Assembly (NCBI GenBank): GCA_016795295.1
Contig: JAEUHP010000302.1
Span: 1-43,786 of the forward strand
Reading direction: 5' to 3'
Length of the DNA stretch: 43,786 bases
Source: Planctomycetota bacterium
GTDB lineage: Bacteria; Planctomycetota; UBA1135; UBA2386
The translations under genes and the position numbers were made by a program. The first letter of the stretch is position 1. Each line of letters begins with the position of its first letter. Of the stretch, positions 15,717 through 24,252 are shown in pieces. Below the pieces are notes generated by a model. That model searched no databases. It saw only the letters and a list, made by a program, of their open reading frames with translations, and was not told where the DNA came from.

Positions 15717-18158
15717 TCACCGGCTGCGGATCGCTTCGACCTGGCGCCGCAGCTCCGCCGCTTGCTCGGTGGCACCGAGTTGTTCGTGGGCGATGGCCAT
15801 GTTCTCCAGCGCGTCGGCGTAGGCGCGGCTCCGCGCGCCCTGCAGGCGCCGGTAGATCGCCGCCGCCTGCTCGTAGAGGGCCAGCGCCTCCTGGTGGCGC
15901 CCCTGGGCCCCGCGCACGTTGCCGAGGTTCAACGCCGAATTGGCGATGCCATCGTCGAACCGCGCGCCGCCCTTGGCGCCGAGCGCCAAGGCGCGCTCCA
16001 GCAACGGCCCCGCCTCTTCGTAACGGCCGGTGGCCGACAGCACGCCGGCCACGTTGCACAGTCGGCGGATCAGCAGCGGGTGGTCTTTGCCGAGCACGGC
16101 CTCGCCGCTGGCCAGCGCCTCGCGGAACAGCGGCTCGGCCTCGGCGAACCGCTCCTGGCTGGCGCGCAACGCGCCGAGGTTGGTCGCCACCGTGGCGCGG
16201 AGCAGCTGGTTGTCGCCCCGCTGGAGCAGTTCGTGGGCCTTGGCGAACCACTGCTCGGCCTGCGCCGCGTCGCCGCGGGCGCTGTGCGCGTTCGCCAACC
16301 GCACGCAGTCGCCGGCCCGCACGTCCGTGTCGGGATCCGCCGCCCGCAGCTCTTGGACGAGCGTGTAGTGGCGCAGCGCGGCCTCGGCATCGCCGCGATC
16401 GAGCGCGCAGGCGCCGAGACCCTCGTGGGCGCGCGCGAACCAGCGGTCGCGCGGCCGGCCGGCGGCTTCGTGCAGCGCCAGCGCCTCGGCGAACAACGGC
16501 TGCGCGGCCTCGACGTCGCGCGCCGTGTAAAGGCCGCGAGCCTGGTTGAGCAGGCCCTGCTCGATGCGCAAGTCGTCCGCGGGCAGATCGCGGCGCAGCG
16601 TCGCCAACGACTCGGCGAGCAGCGGCAGCGCGCGGCGGGTCTCGCCCATCTCGCCGAGCGTCTGCGCCAAGAACTGCGCCAGGCGGGCGCGCAGCAGCGG
16701 ATCGTCGGCGAGCCCCTCGTCGATCGCCTGCAGGCCTTGCTCGACGATCTGCTTGGCGGTGATCTCGCGGCCCAACGCCACCTCCGGGGCCGCCGCCGAG
16801 AACAGTCCCTCGACGAAGCCCAGCACCCGGTTGGTCAGCGCGGCCTCCTGCCGCGCGGTGGCCTCGGCGCGGGCCGCGCGTTCGGCGTTGGCGTTGGCCT
16901 GAGCTTCCTCCCGGCGGGCCTGTTCTTCGGCGGCGGTGGCCTGCACCGCCGCCGCATCGGCGCGCAACGCCCAGCGCAACGCCAGTCCGGCACCCCCCAG
17001 CAGCGCGACCACCGCCAACCCAGCGCCGGCGACCAGACCGCGGTGGCGGCGGGCGAAGCGGCCGATCACGTAGGCCGCGGTGGCGGGCCGGGCCTCGATC
17101 GGTTCGTGGGCCAAGTGGCGCCGCAGGTCCGCGGCCAACGCCTGCACCGACGCATAGCGACGCGCAGGTTCCTTGCGCAGCGCGGTGGCGAAGATCGTCG
17201 CCAGATCGCCGCCGAGCCGCCGGTCGAAGCGGTCGAGCGGCGGCGGCACCTCGTCGACGAGCCGTCGCAGCGATTCGGTCAGCGGCGCCGCGCCGAACTC
17301 GAGCGGCAACCGTTCGCCCAGCAGCTCGTAGCCGAGCACACCGAGCGAGTAGACGTCGCTGCGCACGTCGACCGCGTCCGGCGCGCCGCTGGCCTGCTCG
17401 GGGCTCATGTAGGCGAGCGTGCCGAGCAGTTGGCCGGTCCGGGTGCGCAGGGCGCGGTCCTCGTCCGCGTCGAGCAACCGCACGATGCCGAAGTCGAGCA
17501 CCTTGGCGTGGCCCAGCGGATCGACGAACACGTTGCCGGGCTTCAGATCCCGGTGGATCAAGCCTTTCTGGTGCGCGTGGTGCACGGCATCGCAGACCTC
17601 CAACAGCACCGCCAGCCGCGCCGGCAGCCCCGGCCGGGTCCGCCGGACCCAAGCGTGCAGCGGTTCGCCGCGCACCAGCTCCATCGCCAGGTACGGCTGC
17701 TCGCCGTGCGCGCTGCGGAAGGTGCCGGCTTGCAGGATCGCGGCGATGCCGGGGTGCTGCAGCCGGCCCAGCGCCTCGACCTCCAGCGCGAAGCGCGCCC
17801 GCGCCGCGGCGCCGCCGCCGGCCGCTCCGAGCACTTTCAGTGCCACCTCGCGCGACGGCTGATCCTGCTGCGCGCGGTAGACCACGCCCATGCCGCCGCG
17901 GCCGAGTTCGCCGAGCACGCGGAACGGGCCGATTCGCTCCGGCAGCGGCTCCTCGGCGGGGGCGAACCGCTGCCGCAGTTCGCCGAGCCGCGCCTCGCCG
18001 AACAGCGACGCCTCGGCGTCGGCGCGCAACAGCGCTTCGACCTCGGCACGCAGCAGCTCGTCGCCGCGGCACTGCTCGGCCAGGAATGCCACGCGTTCGG
18101 CGGGCGCCAGGTCGCAGGCGGCGGTGAACAGTCGCTGGACGGCAGCGGGATCCGGCAT
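15717..18158 (-). CDS. Transmembrane Ser/Thr protein kinase with C-terminal TPR repeats
   Basis: The 813-residue protein is a Hanks-type kinase of the Pkn class. The kinase domain spans about residues 79-350: glycine loop GELGRGGMGVVYRA (83-96), ATP-binding K108, catalytic loop HRDLKPGN (202-209, base D204), DFG at 222-224 and MSPEQA at 251-256. A hydrophobic membrane helix is at about 374-394. An Ala/Glu/Arg-rich coiled region (about 400-450) precedes a long TPR domain to the C-terminus (for example ALRHYTLVQELRAADPDTDV and LALYEQAAAIYRRLQGARSR). The N-terminal 70 residues (ADLLRAEVEALL-like helices) are the usual extension in planctomycete kinases. It is expected to phosphorylate cytoplasmic partners, possibly the ECF sigma factor encoded just downstream. 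All catalytic residues are present. Confidence 0.92.
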   Translation of the reverse strand: MPDPAAVQRLFTAACDLAPAERVAFLAEQCRGDELLRAEVEALLRADAEASLFGEARLGELRQRFAPAEEPLPERIGPFRVLGELGRGGMGVVYRAQQDQPSREVALKVLGAAGGGAAARARFALEVEALGRLQHPGIAAILQAGTFRSAHGEQPYLAMELVRGEPLHAWVRRTRPGLPARLAVLLEVCDAVHHAHQKGLIHRDLKPGNVFVDPLGHAKVLDFGIVRLLDADEDRALRTRTGQLLGTLAYMSPEQASGAPDAVDVRSDVYSLGVLGYELLGERLPLEFGAAPLTESLRRLVDEVPPPLDRFDRRLGGDLATIFATALRKEPARRYASVQALAADLRRHLAHEPIEARPATAAYVIGRFARRHRGLVAGAGLAVVALLGGAGLALRWALRADAAAVQATAAEEQARREEAQANANAERAARAEATARQEAALTNRVLGFVEGLFSAAAPEVALGREITAKQIVEQGLQAIDEGLADDPLLRARLAQFLAQTLGEMGETRRALPLLAESLATLRRDLPADDLRIEQGLLNQARGLYTARDVEAAQPLFAEALALHEAAGRPRDRWFARAHEGLGACALDRGDAEAALRHYTLVQELRAADPDTDVRAGDCVRLANAHSARGDAAQAEQWFAKAHELLQRGDNQLLRATVATNLGALRASQERFAEAEPLFREALASGEAVLGKDHPLLIRRLCNVAGVLSATGRYEEAGPLLERALALGAKGGARFDDGIANSALNLGNVRGAQGRHQEALALYEQAAAIYRRLQGARSRAYADALENMAIAHEQLGATEQAAELRRQVEAIRSR

Positions 18159-18168
18159 GGTGTGCCGC

Positions 18169-18176
18169 AGTGTAGC
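18169..18176 (-). promoter_or_regulatory. -10-like box GCTACACT upstream of the kinase gene
   Basis: On the minus strand GCTACACT ends only 10 bases before the kinase ATG at 18158. If TACACT is a -10 hexamer, the transcript would have almost no leader, in keeping with the lack of a ribosome-binding site. The lipoprotein gene at 36854 has the same geometry. Confidence 0.35.
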
Positions 18177-18221
18177 GTCGCCCGACCACTGCGCCCCGCG
18201 TCGCGCGGCGGCGGACCGGGA

Positions 18222-19244
18222 TCAGGGCACGAACACGCCGAACGCCGCGAGCGCGCGGCGCAGCTCGGCCCGTTGGCGCCGCCAGACCTGCAGGTTCACG
18301 GATTCGCCGAGCAACTGCACGTTGGAGCGTTCGACGAAGCCCTGCTTCAGCACGCCGAGGCCGTTGCTGCCAGGCCGACCGGTGCACGGCGCGCCGGACG
18401 CCTCGGTCGGACGCAGCACGTTGGCGGTCACCGGCTGCAAGTTGGTCGGACTGAGGAAGCGGTGCAGCTCGAGCTGGCCGAACCGCGTCCTCGAGTCCGG
18501 AGCGCCCGCGGTGCGGCCCATGACCGTGCCGCTCGGTTCGATCGAGATCTCGAGCGTGTCGCTGGGGAGCGCGATCTCCGGCAGCACAACGCCACCGTCA
18601 CCGGTGACGATCTTGCCGTCGGCGTCGAGGTGGAAGCCGCCGTCCCGCGTGTAGCCGGTCGAACCGTCCGGCAGCACGATCGCGAAGAACCCCTCGCCGT
18701 CGATCGCGACGTCGAGGCTGCGCTCCGTGATCTCGAGCGTTCCCGCCGTGAACACCGCGGTCACGCGCCCGGTGCACGGCACCAGCAGTCCCGTGCGCTC
18801 GTCGCACTCGGAGGTGACCCGCAGCTCGCGTTTCTTGTAGCCCGCCGTGTTCACGTTCGCGATGTTCTCGACGATCACCTGCTGGGCGCGATCGACGATC
18901 GCGAGCGCCTCGCGCAGTGCCTGGATGCTCGCGGCCTCGGCGTCCGTGCGCTTCCTGCTCGTCGCTTCGACCGCGCGCGTCCCGGCCAGCACCGGCAGGT
19001 GCGCAATCAGTTCGTCGAGGCGTTCGGTCAGCGCCCCGAGCCGCGCCTCCAGCGCGATCGTGTCGGGCGCCGTTGGCGCCACGAACTCGGCCGCACCCTG
19101 ACGCATTGCGAAGACCGCGACGAGGCTGTGCATTTCGGCGCGCAGCTGCTGGACCGCGACGTCGGGTCCTGGGCCGTGCGGGGCGGTCGACTGGCACGCG
19201 GCGGCGGCGAAGAACGACGACAACAGGGGGATGGTGGCGCGCAT
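18222..19244 (-). CDS. FlgG-like flagellar rod/hook-family protein with lipoprotein signal (orphan)
   Basis: The 340-residue product has a signal ending in a lipobox (FFAAAAC, Cys17) and then a helical, coiled-coil-like segment (about 60-90). From residue 110 it matches flagellar basal-body rod proteins of the FlgG class: the N-terminal rod motif VENIANVNTAGYKKREL (125-141), the central motif RSLDVAIDGEGFFAIVLPDG (176-194) with YTRDGGFHLDADG, and the C-terminal motif NGLGVLKQGFVERSNVQLLG (294-313) followed by ESVNL. True FlgG normally has no lipoprotein signal and lies in a flagellar cluster; no other flagellar gene is in this window. The start at 19244 is the only one giving the lipobox. It may be a surface or peptidoglycan-spanning protein re-using the rod fold. 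The role is unknown. Confidence 0.8.
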   Translation of the reverse strand: MRATIPLLSSFFAAAACQSTAPHGPGPDVAVQQLRAEMHSLVAVFAMRQGAAEFVAPTAPDTIALEARLGALTERLDELIAHLPVLAGTRAVEATSRKRTDAEAASIQALREALAIVDRAQQVIVENIANVNTAGYKKRELRVTSECDERTGLLVPCTGRVTAVFTAGTLEITERSLDVAIDGEGFFAIVLPDGSTGYTRDGGFHLDADGKIVTGDGGVVLPEIALPSDTLEISIEPSGTVMGRTAGAPDSRTRFGQLELHRFLSPTNLQPVTANVLRPTEASGAPCTGRPGSNGLGVLKQGFVERSNVQLLGESVNLQVWRRQRAELRRALAAFGVFVP

Positions 19245-19409
19245 GACGGCTGCGAGGTCGGAAACCACGTCGGTCGGTGGGGTGACTGTCCATGCCATCG
19301 ACGGTTGCGCGTCCCGACTTGAGCCATGGTGGCGACCCGGCTGCACCGGCGAGTGGCCCGCGGCGCGTGCGGGCTGAGGCATTGGCGCCCCCGGCTGACG
19401 AACCCCTGG

Positions 19410-19829
19410 TCAGTTGTCGAATACGGACGCCGCGATCAAGAGCGCCACGCCGGACAACGCGAACAGCACCTGGACGGCGCGCCCCATGGCGACGCTTTGG
19501 CCGCGGTCGACCTCGGCGTTGTCGGGATCGCGGGGGTCGAAACGGATCGCCACGGCGCTGCCGACCCGAGGCCGGTGCATGCTCGAGCCATAGACAGAGC
19601 GAAAGCGGTGGGCCCTCCCACCGGCTTCGAAGCTGACGACAGCGCGGTAGGTGCCGACGCAAGGTCCGTCGGCGCCGGGATGGCTGTCGACGAACTCCAC
19701 GGCCACGACCTTGCCACGGCTCGTCGCCGTGCGGCGGCGGACCGCGGCGATCTGCCCCTGCATCTGCCAAGTCGCGATCGTGGTGAAGGCAACTCCGAAC
19801 GCGAACAGCGCGAGGGTCCCGTTCTCCAT
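19410..19829 (-). CDS. DUF3592 small membrane protein
   Basis: The 139-residue product has a hydrophobic helix near the N-terminus (about residues 4-22) and another near the C-terminus (about 115-135). Between them is a beta-rich core of the DUF3592 type: RGKVVAVEF, then TYRAVVSFEAGGRAHRFRS, and the conserved RVGSAVAIRFDPRDPDNAEV. The function of the family is unknown. The ATG at 19829 has a GGAG 7 bases upstream on the minus strand; longer in-frame starts add an Arg-rich leader and are rejected. It is followed by the FlgG-like gene after 165 bases. Confidence 0.8.
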   Translation of the reverse strand: MENGTLALFAFGVAFTTIATWQMQGQIAAVRRRTATSRGKVVAVEFVDSHPGADGPCVGTYRAVVSFEAGGRAHRFRSVYGSSMHRPRVGSAVAIRFDPRDPDNAEVDRGQSVAMGRAVQVLFALSGVALLIAASVFDN

Positions 19830-20223
19830 GCGTAACTCCGATCGGCAGGCAGCGATCCACCACCGCACCTGCCGGCTGGGAACGTCCCGCCGTGGGATGG
19901 CGCGCGCAGCGCCGCGAATTCGCCCTCGGGAAACACCTCGGGCACCACCCGCGCAGCAGACCCGGCGCCAACGCCACGACCCCATGGCAGACCACCAGAT
20001 GCCAGCGGTCCATGCCTTCGCGCGGAGTCACGAGCGCGTCGCCCCTCTTCGGCCGCCGCCTGGGTTGGTGCTGGTCCTACCGTTCCGGCAGCATCCGCCA
20101 GGTGCGGCCGCGCAAGCATGCGCCTCCTTGGCCTTCGAGCTCTGGCCGAGCAAAGCGTACCCGGCTGTCTGCGCCGTCCGGCGCGGGCTAAGCTCGGTCC
20201 GTTCCAGGTCGTTGCCATCCAGC
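19830..20223. promoter_or_regulatory. Divergent intergenic region with box GCTAAGCT
   Basis: This 394-base gap separates the DUF3592 gene (minus) from the old yellow enzyme gene (plus). GCTAAGCT at 20187-20194 ends 29 bases before the ATG at 20224 and may be the -10 element of the latter. Reading frames in the gap are Arg-rich and resemble nothing known to me. Confidence 0.3.
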
Positions 20224-21420
20224 ATGAATCGACGCCTCTTCTTCCAGACGGCGATGGCGGCCGGTGTGTCCGTCGCCACCACCACCTCGCAACCCCTCCG
20301 CGCCGCCCTCAGCCCCCCTGCCGCCAGCGGCAGGCCGGGCCTGTTCACGCCACTGACGCTGCGCGGCGTGACCCTGCGCAACCGCATCGCCATGTCGCCG
20401 ATGTGCCAGTACTCGAGCGAAGACGGCTTCGCCAACCAGTGGCACTTCGCGCACCACGCCGCCCGCGCCATCGGTGGCGCCGGGCTGCTGCTCGCGGAAG
20501 CGACGGCTGTCACCCCTGCCGGGCGCATCACGCCAAACTGCCTCGGGATCTGGAAAGACGAGCACGTCGCGGCGCTGCGGCCATGGACGGAGTTCGTGCA
20601 GCAGCACGGCGCAGTGCCCGGCATCCAGCTCGCCCACGCCGGGGTCAAGGCATCGCGCCACCGCCCCTTCCACCCGACCCCGAACGCCTTCGTGCCGTTG
20701 GATGCAGGCGGCTGGCTGCCCGTTGGCCCCAGCGCGAAGCGATACGGTTCGGATGGTCCGGTCCCCCACGCGTTGACCATCGCCGAGATCGAGGCGATCC
20801 GCGACCAGTTCGTCGCAGCGGCCCAGCGCGCGCTCGCGGCAGGCTTCCGCGTCATCGAGCTGCACTTCGCGCATGGCTACCTCGGCCACAGCTTCCTCTC
20901 GCCGCTCATGAACGAGCGACAAGACGAGTACGGGGGCGGCTTCGACCAGCGCGTGAAGTTCCTGATCGACACCGCTCGTGCGGTGCGCAAGGCCATGCCC
21001 GACACCGTGCCGCTGTTCGTCCGCCTGTCATGCACCGACTGGGTCGAGGGCGGCTGGCGCATCGAGGACTCGGTGGAGGCCACGCGCCGCATCGCCCAGG
21101 AGGGGGTCGACTTGATCGACTGCTCGAGCGGCGGTGCGTCGCGCAAGGCCGAGATCCCCGTCGGTCCCGGTTACCAAGTGCCACTGGCAGAGCGCATCCG
21201 TCGCGAGACGGGCGTGCCGACCGGCGCGGTCGGACTCATCACCGACCCGCAGCAAGCCGACGCGATCATCGCCGACGGTCGCGCTGACCTGGTTCTGCTC
21301 GGACGGGAACTGCTGCGCGATCCCCATTGGCCGCACCGCGCCTGGGCAGCCCTGAAGCCGGATGTCCCGGCGCCGATCGCGCGCGAATACGCCTGGGCGC
21401 TCCCTGAAACGCGGCGCTGA
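20224..21420 (+). CDS. Old yellow enzyme (NADH:flavin oxidoreductase, YqjM class) with Tat-like signal
   Basis: The 398-residue protein is an FMN-dependent ene-reductase of the YqjM class, which reduces activated C=C bonds with NAD(P)H. Motifs: FTPLTLRGVTLRNRIAMSPM (41-60) followed by CQYS, with the redox-tuning C61 and Y63; AEATAVTPAGRI (91-102); and the substrate-binding pair H214/H217 in HFAHGYLGHSFLSPL, then DEYGG. The flavin phosphate region is GAVGLI, then LGRELLRDPHWP near the end. The TIM barrel starts near residue 40. It is preceded by a 30-residue leader with a twin-arginine motif (NRRLFFQ) and a hydrophobic stretch, which fits a Tat signal for export of a folded flavoprotein. Most members are cytoplasmic, so this is unusual. 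No redox partner gene is adjacent; the natural substrate is unknown. Confidence 0.9.
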   Translation: MNRRLFFQTAMAAGVSVATTTSQPLRAALSPPAASGRPGLFTPLTLRGVTLRNRIAMSPMCQYSSEDGFANQWHFAHHAARAIGGAGLLLAEATAVTPAGRITPNCLGIWKDEHVAALRPWTEFVQQHGAVPGIQLAHAGVKASRHRPFHPTPNAFVPLDAGGWLPVGPSAKRYGSDGPVPHALTIAEIEAIRDQFVAAAQRALAAGFRVIELHFAHGYLGHSFLSPLMNERQDEYGGGFDQRVKFLIDTARAVRKAMPDTVPLFVRLSCTDWVEGGWRIEDSVEATRRIAQEGVDLIDCSSGGASRKAEIPVGPGYQVPLAERIRRETGVPTGAVGLITDPQQADAIIADGRADLVLLGRELLRDPHWPHRAWAALKPDVPAPIAREYAWALPETRR

Positions 21421-21727
21421 AACACCGCTCCAACAGCCGCGGCGTCCCTTGCGCCGGAGCAGGAGCACTCGCTGCGGCTTCGGTGCCGCCTGGCGCCGGC
21501 CGCCCGCGCGGGCTGGAGTCCACGCCTTGGTCGCTGCGTTGCAGCCCGCTCGGGCGCTGCTCAACCATGGATCATGGCAGGACTGGGGCGCAAACGACCC
21601 GGAACCCGTCACTCCTGAGAGCGGGACGAGGCGCAGATGTAACGTTCGTGTCTCCAACAAATCGGCGCCCAGGTACGGACGAGGACGGGTCCCGGCCGCT
21701 TCTGGCAGGGGAACGCAACACCTCTTC
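21421..21727 (+). other. Intergenic stretch, no gene seen
   Basis: These 307 bases lie between the old yellow enzyme gene and the beta-helix gene. I find no family-like reading frame and no clear terminator or promoter. A TA-containing TGTAACGTTC lies near 21638 but cannot be called. Confidence 0.3.
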
Positions 21728-24103
21728 ATGACCGCACGATTCACGTCCCGTATCGCCTTGCTCCTGCTGCCGGCGACCTTCTGCCTCGCGCGCCCGAGCA
21801 CCGCACAGGCCATCTTCGACGTCAACCTCGACGTCTTCGGCGCCAACCCCAACGACACGGTCGACGACGGCCCGGCCATTCGGAACGCGATCGCCGCCGC
21901 AGTCGCGGCCGGCGGCGGCACGGTCGTCTTCCACGACGGGGTCTACCTCTTGGGCTCGGTCGGCGGAGCTGGCCTGGCCCTGCAAAATGTGCAGAACGTC
22001 ACCCTGCAGCCGGTTGCCGGGGCGAAGCCGACCCTCGCGTTCCTGGATCGCACTGCGCACGGCATCACGATCCAGGACTGCACGAACCTACGGTTCCAGG
22101 ACCTCGTACTGACTTGGCGCAACCCCTGCCACTTCGAAGGGACCCTGCTCTCGGCCCAACCGACCTCGCCGGGCGGCGACGCATCCGAGTATGTGCTCGA
22201 TTGCCCGGGCGTCGACACGACCGATCCGTACTTGTTCGCCGCAAGTGCCAGTTGGCAGCTGCACTTCTTCCACCCGAAGACACGCACCCGCCGCGCCTTC
22301 TCGGCGAAGCTCAAGGGGGTGTTGACCGGCGTAACCGGCACCCAGCTGACCTTGCAGATGCCGGAGTGGACGACCTCGGATCCAGCCGCCAACGGCACCG
22401 CGCTCCACGACGCCGTCGCGGTCACCGTCGAATCCAGCGCAGGCAACGCGATCTGGAGCACCAACTCGAACCAGCTCTGGTTCGAACGCGTCCGGATCGA
22501 GCGCGCGCCCTTCTTCGGCGCCCAGCACAACGGCGACGGAGCCGTCACCTATGTCGAGTGCACGATCGGCGCCGGACCCGGCATCGACGCACCACCACTC
22601 GTGTCGACCAACCGCGACGGCCTGCGGTTTCGCAGCCAACGTGGCACGCCCAGCATCCTGCGCTGCCGCATCGAGCGGTGCGGGGACGATGCGATCAACG
22701 TGTTCTCGCCGTGGATGGTCGCGGTCCAGACGGGGCAGACCACGCAACTGTGGGACGCCGGGGATCCGCTGCTGCAGAACCCCAGCCAGCCTGGACAGCC
22801 TTGGTCCCTCTCGCTGCGACGGAACGACCGACTGCTGATCTACGACCCCATCAACTTCCAGCTGCTCGGCGCAGCCACGATCGCTTCGGTGACGCCTACC
22901 CACATCGTGACCACCACGGGCATGGCGCTCACCCCCAACGTCCGGATCCTGAACGCCACCGCGCACGCCCGCGACACCGTGGTGCAGGACAACTTCATCC
23001 GGGACGTGGAGGCACGCGCGATGCTGGTGCGCAGCAACGGCGGCACGATCACGGGCAATCGCATCGTCGGCACCCCCAAGGGCGCGATCCAGCTGGTCGC
23101 GGATGCGCAGTACTACAAGGAAGGCGGTTTCGCGCGCGCCATCGATCTGTCCGGCAACACGATCCACGTGGCGGGCTTCGAACGCTGGAACTGGAGCCAT
23201 CCCGAGAGCTGCCACCTCGGTGCCGTGACGATCGGCGTCAGCCACACGCAGCCGAGCTGGCCGACGGGCTACGGACACGCCGAGATCTCGGTCGCCGACA
23301 ACTGGGTCGCGGTCTCGCCACTGGCCGGGGCCTTCGTCGCTTCGGTGAACACCACCGGCACGGACCCGCGGCTGCCTGCTCCGCTGTTTGGTGCTTCGAT
23401 CGCGGAGAACTGGATCCTCGCCAGCCAGATCCGGCCCAGCGCCGCCGGTTCGGCGCGCGGCATCGCCGGTGCCACGGGTGGCGTGCACCTGCTGCACGTC
23501 GATGCGACGACCGTCAGCGACAACGTGATCCACTCCCACCAACCCGGTCCGCTGGTGACCAAGGTCGACTACGGCGCCACAGTGCCGTCGGGTACGCGCC
23601 GCGCGTTCGCCACCAGCTTCGAGGTGGAGGAGGACTGGCTCTGGGGCGGCCAGCGGCTCCTGCCGTTCGCCGGCCGAAAGCTCGCGGGCACCCCCACTTC
23701 GGCCGTGGTCGATGGCACCACGATGGCCTTCCACGACTGGCACCTGCAGGGCCGGGACGCCGCGCTCGACTTCGCCCGCGGTTACGTTTGCTCGGTCTGC
23801 CCTGCCAGCGGCGGCAACCTGCGGATCGACGTGCCCTCGGGCCTGCTGACCACGAATGGCGTCTTGACGTTCTGGGCCACCAGCAAGGTGGTCTCCACCG
23901 CGGCGCCGCAGCCTCTGGACGTCGAGCTCCAGACGCCGAATGGCCTCGTGCTGTGGCAGTTTGCCGCGCACCAGCTGACGTCGGCGCCCCAGTGGGCCAA
24001 GCTCCAGTGCCCGATCCCGGCCGGCACCACTTCGGTCACGCTGCGTCGCCCTGCGTCGGACGCCGAGGTGTTCGTCGACGACCTCGTGATCTCGCGGCGA
24101 TGA
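21728..24103 (+). CDS. Secreted right-handed beta-helix protein, GH110/pectate-lyase-3-like
   Basis: The 791-residue product has a signal peptide (about residues 1-27, TSRIALLLLPATFCLA). It then has the typical N-terminus of pectin-lyase-fold glycosidases, DVFGANPNDTVDDGPAIRNA, followed by GGGTVVFHDGVYLLG. Beta-helix rungs follow, including STNRDGLRFRSQRGTPSILR and CGDDAINVF. The N-R-D-G-x-x-F with a later G-DD-x-N pattern recalls glycoside hydrolase family 110 (alpha-1,3-galactosidases). The last 130 residues form a separate beta-sandwich (from TSFEVEEDW to VFVDDLVISRR), probably carbohydrate binding. I infer a polysaccharide-active exported enzyme; the exact family needs a profile search. 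The ATG at 21728 begins the signal peptide; upstream in-frame starts precede it with a polar leader. Confidence 0.7.
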   Translation: MTARFTSRIALLLLPATFCLARPSTAQAIFDVNLDVFGANPNDTVDDGPAIRNAIAAAVAAGGGTVVFHDGVYLLGSVGGAGLALQNVQNVTLQPVAGAKPTLAFLDRTAHGITIQDCTNLRFQDLVLTWRNPCHFEGTLLSAQPTSPGGDASEYVLDCPGVDTTDPYLFAASASWQLHFFHPKTRTRRAFSAKLKGVLTGVTGTQLTLQMPEWTTSDPAANGTALHDAVAVTVESSAGNAIWSTNSNQLWFERVRIERAPFFGAQHNGDGAVTYVECTIGAGPGIDAPPLVSTNRDGLRFRSQRGTPSILRCRIERCGDDAINVFSPWMVAVQTGQTTQLWDAGDPLLQNPSQPGQPWSLSLRRNDRLLIYDPINFQLLGAATIASVTPTHIVTTTGMALTPNVRILNATAHARDTVVQDNFIRDVEARAMLVRSNGGTITGNRIVGTPKGAIQLVADAQYYKEGGFARAIDLSGNTIHVAGFERWNWSHPESCHLGAVTIGVSHTQPSWPTGYGHAEISVADNWVAVSPLAGAFVASVNTTGTDPRLPAPLFGASIAENWILASQIRPSAAGSARGIAGATGGVHLLHVDATTVSDNVIHSHQPGPLVTKVDYGATVPSGTRRAFATSFEVEEDWLWGGQRLLPFAGRKLAGTPTSAVVDGTTMAFHDWHLQGRDAALDFARGYVCSVCPASGGNLRIDVPSGLLTTNGVLTFWATSKVVSTAAPQPLDVELQTPNGLVLWQFAAHQLTSAPQWAKLQCPIPAGTTSVTLRRPASDAEVFVDDLVISRR

Positions 24104-24120
24104 GCCGGGGCGGCGGCTCA
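24101..24120 (+). terminator. Hairpin overlapping the stop codon of the beta-helix gene
   Basis: The perfect 7-bp inverted repeat TGAGCCG, loop GGGCGG, CGGCTCA begins on the TGA stop codon itself. No T run follows. It may be a transcript-end or protective hairpin. Confidence 0.35.
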
Positions 24121-24252
24121 CCCAGCAGCACCGTGAGCGTGCGACTCGCCTGCCGCCACGCTCGGCAGCGCCGCGCACGCACCGCCAACCCAGCCGCACC
24201 CCAGACCCGCGCACCATTGGCCCGTAGACCGCAGCCCCGGCATGATCCCGCC

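Noticed and set aside
12708..19322. A plus-strand open frame of about 2200 codons
   Set aside because: It lies opposite real minus-strand genes (secreted proteins, ECF factor, kinase, FlgG-like protein) and is an artefact of GC-rich third positions; its Arg/Gln/His/Gly-rich sequence matches nothing.
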